From Streptosporangiaceae bacterium (GTDB lineage Bacteria > Actinomycetota > Actinomycetes > Streptosporangiales > Streptosporangiaceae), in the NCBI GenBank assembly GCA_030043395.1, contig JASHXW010000406.1:1-9943 (forward strand): a stretch of 9,943 nucleotides of DNA. The letters run 5' to 3'. Position numbers and translations under genes: made by a program. The notes under the pieces were generated by a model, which was not told the DNA's origin, did not search any database, and saw only the letters and a program-made list of their open reading frames with translations. Shown piece after piece: positions 5,660 through 9,943 of the stretch (its first letter is position 1; every line of letters starts with the position of its first letter).

Positions 5660-7750
5660 ATGCCTGACGCACCACCACCCAACGCCGATGCCGTCCGAGC
5701 AGCACTGCACGAGATCGTCGCGAGTCACGGTGCGCAGACGCTGTCGGACCCGAACCTCATGGACAGCATGCTCGCGGATCTGCTTCCGCAGGCGCCGCAC
5801 GAGACGAGCATCCTGGTAGCGGCCGCACGGGAGCACCTATCGGAGTCCTACAGCGACCACCTGGCCCGCGGCCTGGACAGCGAGGCCGCGACCAGGCTGG
5901 TCGCATCGTCGTTCGCGGCTAGCTCGGCGTTCACGCTCGAGGAAAGCACCTGGGCGGTGGGCGAGATAGCCACCGCGCTGGGCTCGTTCCCCGGCACGCC
6001 AGACGGGCACGGCGCCAACGGTCACGGCGCGCCAGATGGCCAGTCAGCCAGCGCGCAGGCTCCGAACGGGCAGGCGATAGTCGCGGCCGCTCCGTACGGC
6101 ACGGCTACGCAGGAGGAAGTGCTGGTGACCGGCCGCCGCAGGCGGATCGCGCTCGCCACGCTCTGCGGCGTCCTTTTCATCACCTTCCTTGACATCACGG
6201 TGGTGAGCGTCGCCCTCGCCGGAATACAGACCGAATTGCATGCCGGCGTCTCCTCGCTGCAATGGGTCGTAGGAGCGTACGCGCTGACCTTCGCCAGCAC
6301 GATGCTCGTGTTCGGAACCGTCGGCGATCAGTTCGGCCGCAAGAAGGTGATGCTCGTCGGCGTGTGCGTGTATTGCGTCGGCGCCCTGATGGCAGGACTG
6401 TCGGTGACCATCTCGGCGTCGTCCGCGCTCGCCATCCTGCTGTCCGGCCGGGCGGTCATGGGCCTGGGCGCGGCCGCGAGCGAGCCAGGCACGCTGTCCA
6501 TGCTGCGCCACCTTTACCCTGAATACACCAGCAGGAACCGGGCGCTCGGCGTCTGGGCGGCTGTGTCCGGCTTCTCGCTGGCTCTCGGCCCGGTGATCGG
6601 CGGCGGGCTGGTCTACCTGACCAGCCGGTTCCATGGCTGGACTAACCAGGGCTGGCGGGCGATCTTCTTCTTCGACGTCCTGTTCGGCCTGGCCGCCCTG
6701 GTCCTGGCATCGAAGTACCTGCCGGAGAACTCCGACCCCGACGCCAGGCGGATCGACATCCCCGGCGCGCTGTTCGGCGCGGCGGCGCTGGCTTCGCTGA
6801 TTTTCGCGGTCATCAACGCGGAGACCGTCGGCTTCGCTTCCGACGAAGTGATCCCGCTGCTGTGCGTGAGCGCCGTCGCCCTCGTCGCCTTCTTGTGGTG
6901 GGAAAGCCGCGCCCCGCATCCGCTGCTCGACTTGCGGTTCCTGCGGCTGCCCCGGTTCGCGACACCGAATGTCGTCGCATTCTGCGCCTATTTCGCGACA
7001 TTCGCGATCTTCTTCTTCACGGCGCTGTTCCTCGAGGAAGTCAGCGGCTATAACGGCGGCCAGATCGCCGAGGTGTTCTTGCCGATGACGGTGCTCATGA
7101 TCCTGGCCTCGCTGCTCGCCGGACGCTGGACCGGGCATGTCGGCGTCCGCTGGTCGATCGTCGCGGGCTGCGCCTTCTTCACCATTGGCCTGCTGTGGAC
7201 CAACTTCGTCATCAGCCCGAGTCCTGCCTACCTGCCGCTAGCCTCCGCGCTCGCGCTGACCGGGATCGGGATCGGCACCTGCGTCGTCCCGATCACCTCC
7301 TCAGTGCTAGCCGCCGTCCCGCCGGAACGATCCGGCATGGCCGCGTCCAGCACGAACACAAGTCGCGAGGTCGGCGCGGTCATGGGCGTGGCCGTGCTCG
7401 GCGCGGTCGTGATCGGCAAGCTGAAAACGGCGCTGGTCGTCAGCCTGACGCACCTGATCCCGGCCAACGTCCGGGCTGCCGTCATGCCCGTCGTGATCAA
7501 CGGCGTGCTCACCGGCCAGGAGCCGTCCAGCGGACATGGCTCCAACCGGGGGCCGGCCGGCGAAGGCCAGCTCGTCCGCGAGGTCATCCACGCCACGTAC
7601 ACGGCGTTCGAGTCGGGCCTGCACCTTGCCCTGTACGTGTCGGCGGGGCTGGTCGCGGCGGCGGGGATCCTGGCAGCCGTCACGATCACGGTCCGCAGCG
7701 ACCGGGCCCACTCAGACGTGCCGGGAGGCGAGCCGGTCAGCCAGTCCTGA
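5660..7750 (+). CDS. DHA2-family MFS efflux transporter (14 TM) with extra N-terminal helical domain
   Basis: The 696-residue protein is a proton-coupled exporter of the EmrB/QacA type; substrates are probably drugs or metabolites but are not identifiable. Landmarks: TM1 with FLDITVVSVAL (176-186, motif D1), GTVGDQFGRKKVM (219-231, motif A), the antiporter motif C region GFSLALGPVIGGG (304-316), GWRAIFFFDV (331-340), and about 14 hydrophobic segments between 164 and 677, with a hydrophilic external loop at about 600-650 before the last. The family is usually 450-550 residues long. The surplus is a cytosolic N-terminal module (about 10-110, helical, DPNLMDSMLADLLPQAP then ILVAAAREHL) and a Gly/Ala/Pro/Gln-rich linker (111-155). 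The start has AGAGAGG (5649-5655) four bases upstream. The 129-base leader carries an inverted repeat and a possible leader ORF. Confidence 0.92.
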   Translation: MPDAPPPNADAVRAALHEIVASHGAQTLSDPNLMDSMLADLLPQAPHETSILVAAAREHLSESYSDHLARGLDSEAATRLVASSFAASSAFTLEESTWAVGEIATALGSFPGTPDGHGANGHGAPDGQSASAQAPNGQAIVAAAPYGTATQEEVLVTGRRRRIALATLCGVLFITFLDITVVSVALAGIQTELHAGVSSLQWVVGAYALTFASTMLVFGTVGDQFGRKKVMLVGVCVYCVGALMAGLSVTISASSALAILLSGRAVMGLGAAASEPGTLSMLRHLYPEYTSRNRALGVWAAVSGFSLALGPVIGGGLVYLTSRFHGWTNQGWRAIFFFDVLFGLAALVLASKYLPENSDPDARRIDIPGALFGAAALASLIFAVINAETVGFASDEVIPLLCVSAVALVAFLWWESRAPHPLLDLRFLRLPRFATPNVVAFCAYFATFAIFFFTALFLEEVSGYNGGQIAEVFLPMTVLMILASLLAGRWTGHVGVRWSIVAGCAFFTIGLLWTNFVISPSPAYLPLASALALTGIGIGTCVVPITSSVLAAVPPERSGMAASSTNTSREVGAVMGVAVLGAVVIGKLKTALVVSLTHLIPANVRAAVMPVVINGVLTGQEPSSGHGSNRGPAGEGQLVREVIHATYTAFESGLHLALYVSAGLVAAAGILAAVTITVRSDRAHSDVPGGEPVSQS

Positions 7751-7812
7751 GGGAGGACCGCCACCGCGAGGACCTTCAGTCACGTTCGAGGCCGGAACGG
7801 GACGGCACCGGC

Positions 7813-7818
7813 TATGCT
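7813..7818 (+). promoter_or_regulatory. -10-like hexamer upstream of the second lipoprotein gene
   Basis: TATGCT (4 of 6 to TATAAT) lies 39 bases before the ATG at 7858; no good -35 is seen. The rest of 7751-7857 shows no hairpin terminator for the transporter gene. A 15-codon frame from ATG 7814 ends in TGA overlapping the lipoprotein start as ATGA (7858-7861), but has no ribosome site. Confidence 0.25.
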
Positions 7819-7857
7819 CGGCCCGTTCTGGCCCACGGACCCCGATGCGGAAGGCCG

Positions 7858-8599
7858 ATGAGGTTGCGGATCGCGGCGAGGACCGCGTGCCTTGCAGGGT
7901 GCTGCGCGGTGGCGCTGACTGGCTGCTCGCCTGCCGGTCCTGCCGCGTCCGGGCACGCGGCAAGGCCGTCGCGGACCGTGCTGGCCAGCAAGCCGGCGAG
8001 GCCCTCACCGTCCCCCTCCGCGTCCCCGTCACCGTCACCGGGAAGATCTGCGCCGCTCCCGGTCGCGCCGGGCGCCGGGTCGCTGCACCAGACCATGGTC
8101 CATCCCCGGGCTTCAGGTCCGCTGTTCCGCGCGATGGTCACTGACCTCTGGCTGGCGGTCCAGGCTGGCAACCCCCGGCTTGCCTTGCCGGCGTTCTTCC
8201 CGCTCACCCGCATACAAGCAGGTCAAGGCGATCGCCGACCCGGCGTATGACTGGCACACGCGACTATGGGCCGACTTCGTGGTCGACGTGAAGGCTGCGC
8301 ACGCTCTGCTCGGGCGCGACGCCCGGTCGGCCAGGCTGCTCCGCGTCGTCGTACCACCGGGCGCTGCGTGGATCGTGCCTGGCGCCTGCTACAACAGCAT
8401 CGGTTACTGGCATGTCGGGCAGTCCAGGGTCGTGTACCGCGAGCACGGCCAGGTGCGCTCATTTGGCATCGCGTCCCTGATCTCCTGGCGGGGCGTCTGG
8501 TACGTCGTCCATTTCGGCGGAGTCACCCGCCCGGTCGTCGGCATGGTGGACGATCCGGCAGCCGGGCCCGGCGTCGCCGGCCCCTCCTACGGTTGTTAG
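7858..8599 (+). pseudogene. Secreted lipoprotein gene with a single-base frameshift
   Basis: The first frame (7858-8250, 130 codons) begins MRLRIAARTA, has a hydrophobic core and lipobox LTGC with Cys23, then a Pro/Ser/Ala linker (about 36-75), and ends DLWLAVQAGNPRLALPAFFPLT before running into an unrelated tail and TGA. The conserved-looking continuation AYKQVKAIADPAYDWHTRL, with VVPPGAAWIVPGACYNSIGYWH and IASLISWRGVWYVVHFGG, is in the next frame up to TAG 8597-8599. Removing one C from the CCC run at 8207-8209 joins both parts into a 246-residue lipoprotein that matches, from memory, an uncharacterised actinobacterial family. Both halves keep good coding quality, so the lesion is recent or a sequencing/assembly error. 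The start has GGAAGG (7849-7854) only three bases upstream, which is close. Function unknown; it would be anchored to the outer face of the membrane. Confidence 0.75.
8564..8584. terminator. Candidate hairpin terminator between convergent genes
   Basis: Bases 8564-8572 pair with 8576-8584 across a three-base loop (eight G-C pairs, one C-C mismatch). It is 12 bases beyond the stop of the minus-strand oxidoreductase gene and inside the last codons of the plus-strand lipoprotein gene. No U-tract follows in either direction, so it could work only as a U-less hairpin of the kind proposed for actinobacteria. Confidence 0.3.
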
Positions 8600-9528
8600 G
8601 CGACCGCGGGCAGCACCTCGGCGGCGATGAGCTCCAGGTGAGCGATGTCAGTGAGGTCAAGTACCTGCAGGTAGATGCATTGCGTGCCGAGTTCGGCGAA
8701 CTTGCCGATCTTCGCCGCGATCTCCTCGGGCGTGCCAGCCAGCCCATACTCGCGCAGGTGACCGACCCCGTTGCCGGTCACGACTGCCCGCCGCTCAATC
8801 TCGGCCTCGTCGCGGCCGCAGCACACCACCTGGGCGGTCGAATAGATCATCGAGGACTCGAGCCGGCCGGCGTGCTGCATTGCAGAGCGCACTGCGTTAA
8901 ACGCTTCCTGAGTATCTGACAGCGAGCCGAAGCTCGAGTTGAACTCATCGGCATATGCGGCTGCCAGGCGCGGTGTGCGCTTGCGTCCCCAGCCGCCGAT
9001 GATGACCGGCGGCCGTGGCTGCTGAACGGGCTTCGGCAGTGCGGGTGAATCGGTGACCGTGTAGTGCTTGCCGCTGAAGGAGAATGGCTCGCCGGCAGGC
9101 GCCGCCCAGAGGCCGGTAATGATGGCGAGCTGCTCCTCGAACATGTCGAACCGATCGCCGAGCGCGGGGAACGGGATCCCGTACGCGGTGTGCTCAGCGT
9201 CGAACCAGCCGGTGCCCAGGCCAAGCTCGACCCGGCCGCCACTCATCTGGTCCACCTGCGCGACGCTGATCGCGAGCGGGCCCGGGTAGCGGAAGGTGAC
9301 CGGCGACACGAGCGTCCCGAGCCGGATTCGCTCGGTCGCCGTGGCAAGCCCGGCCAGCGTGAGCCACGCGTCTGTCGGGCCTGGCAGCCCGCTGACGTCT
9401 CCCATCTTCATGTAGTGATCGGAGCGGAAGAAGCCGTCGAAGCCGAGATCCTCGGTGGCCTTGGCAAGGCGGAGAAGGGTCGCGAAATCGGCACCCTGCT
9501 GTGGCTCGGTGAATATTCGCAGTCGCAT
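8596..9528 (-). CDS. LLM-class (luciferase-like) F420-dependent oxidoreductase, second copy
   Basis: This 310-residue TIM-barrel protein is a complete LLM-superfamily member, probably F420-dependent like its relatives in actinomycetes. It starts MRLRIFTEPQQGADF and shows DGFFRSDHYMKMG (31-43), typical of the subfamily, ATERIRLGTLVSPVTFRYPG (64-83), SGGRVELGLGTGWFDAEH (96-113), RFDMFEEQL (126-134) and PPVIIGGWGRKRTPRL (173-188). These blocks align with the enzyme at 2186-3031, though overall identity is modest. The ATG at 9528 is preferred because homologous sequence begins there; a GTG at 9558 would add ten residues. Neither has an ideal ribosome site. It lies 47 bases downstream of an RNA methyltransferase gene on the same strand and its stop (TAA, 8598-8596) overlaps that of the convergent lipoprotein gene. 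Substrate unknown. Confidence 0.92.
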   Translation of the reverse strand: MRLRIFTEPQQGADFATLLRLAKATEDLGFDGFFRSDHYMKMGDVSGLPGPTDAWLTLAGLATATERIRLGTLVSPVTFRYPGPLAISVAQVDQMSGGRVELGLGTGWFDAEHTAYGIPFPALGDRFDMFEEQLAIITGLWAAPAGEPFSFSGKHYTVTDSPALPKPVQQPRPPVIIGGWGRKRTPRLAAAYADEFNSSFGSLSDTQEAFNAVRSAMQHAGRLESSMIYSTAQVVCCGRDEAEIERRAVVTGNGVGHLREYGLAGTPEEIAAKIGKFAELGTQCIYLQVLDLTDIAHLELIAAEVLPAVA

Positions 9529-9575
9529 GCTGACATCTTGCCCTAATCCGGGCGACACGGTACGCCGGGTCCGGG

Positions 9576-9943
9576 TCAGTCGGCCGTCAACGGGTCAGGC
9601 CCGGGCGCCAGGATCGCCAGGCATTCGACGTGATGCGTCATCGGGAAGGCGTCAAAGGCACGCAGGTCCTGCAGCTGCCAGTCATAACGGCTGAAAGCCG
9701 CGATGTCCCTTGCCAGGGTGGCCGGATCACATGATACGTAGGCAATCCTGCGCAGCTGATGCGTCTCGCCGCCGGCGCACAACGCGCTGATCAAAGCCCG
9801 GTCGGCTCCGGTCCTTGGCGGGTCGAGGACGGCGATCGCAGCTCCCGACAGGCCAATCCGGCCGAGTACTTCTGCCGCGTCGCCTCGGTGCACCCTGGCC
9901 CACGGCGTCGACCGCAGGTTGTGCCTCGCGTCCCGCACCGCGG
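9576..9943 (-). CDS. TrmA/RlmD-type RNA (uracil-C5) methyltransferase, C-terminal part
   Basis: These enzymes methylate uracil C5 in tRNA or 23S rRNA using S-adenosylmethionine. Only the last 122 codons are visible; the gene enters from the right edge, so the N-terminal TRAM domain and any iron-sulfur cysteines cannot be judged. Visible landmarks in order are the end of the AdoMet-binding strand (ARVHRGDAAEVL), the motif IV equivalent LDPPRTGAD, the nucleophile loop IAYVSCDPATLARDIA, whose Cys attacks uracil C6, and the C-terminal AFDAFPMTHHVECLAIL, whose Glu is the general base that removes the C5 proton. The protein ends in a short Pro/Asp-rich tail with TGA at 9578-9576. The frame continues past the GTG at 9938, which is therefore internal. 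The LLM oxidoreductase gene follows after 47 bases and may be co-transcribed. Whether the target is tRNA U54 or rRNA cannot be decided here. Confidence 0.93.
   Translation of the reverse strand, partial: AVRDARHNLRSTPWARVHRGDAAEVLGRIGLSGAAIAVLDPPRTGADRALISALCAGGETHQLRRIAYVSCDPATLARDIAAFSRYDWQLQDLRAFDAFPMTHHVECLAILAPGPDPLTAD

Noticed and set aside
6044..7138. Long minus-strand open frame (364 codons) opposite the MFS gene
   Set aside because: Its composition (Gln/Arg/Asp/Glu/His-rich, no motif) is that of an antisense shadow in GC-rich coding DNA, and the plus strand encodes clear MFS motifs.
7814..7861. 15-codon ORF overlapping the second lipoprotein start as ATGA
   Set aside because: No ribosome site and it coincides with a -10-like hexamer; a short ORF in GC-rich DNA is easily fortuitous.
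8000..8041. Tandem-like CCGTC/CCGTCA repeats
   Set aside because: They encode the Pro/Ser linker typical of lipoproteins after the lipid anchor; no separate repeat element is needed.

Overview
The window is GC-rich (roughly two thirds G+C by eye) and carries genes typical of a soil-type actinomycete: two F420-type luciferase-like oxidoreductases, a stand-alone LigD-type polymerase, an Mtb12-like lipoprotein, a 14-helix drug/H+ antiporter of the DHA2 type and leaderless-looking promoters. No rRNA, tRNA, CRISPR array, insertion sequence or phage gene is visible. Nothing fixes the genus.

Layout. The left edge (1-172, minus) is the N-terminus of a RecQ helicase. A 111-base divergent spacer separates it from a plus-strand cluster: an atypical class III aminotransferase (284-1678), a small helical-repeat protein of unknown function (1684-2151), an F420/LLM oxidoreductase (2186-3031) and RNase HI (3048-3518), with gaps of 5, 34 and 16 bases, so probably one transcript. 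A stand-alone LigD-type primase-polymerase follows (3554-4966), then a lipoprotein (4985-5530) whose likely promoter lies in the end of the polymerase gene. A 129-base leader with an inverted repeat and a possible 18-codon upstream ORF precedes a 696-residue MFS transporter (5660-7750) that has an extra helical N-terminal module of about 110 residues. Next is a second lipoprotein gene (7858-8599), split by a one-base frameshift. It meets tail to tail, with overlapping stop codons, a second F420/LLM oxidoreductase on the minus strand (8596-9528). The right edge (9576-9943, minus) is the C-terminal part of a TrmA/RlmD-type RNA uracil-C5 methyltransferase.

Function. DNA and RNA maintenance genes (recQ, rnhA, LigD-type polymerase, RNA methyltransferase) are mixed with redox, transport and envelope genes. 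No complete biosynthetic cluster or defence system is evident. The items most worth a second look are the MFS fusion, its possible leader-peptide control, the rnhA/LigD-polymerase adjacency, the divergent aminotransferase operon, the frameshifted lipoprotein, and three genes whose start codon lies exactly six bases after a -10-like hexamer.
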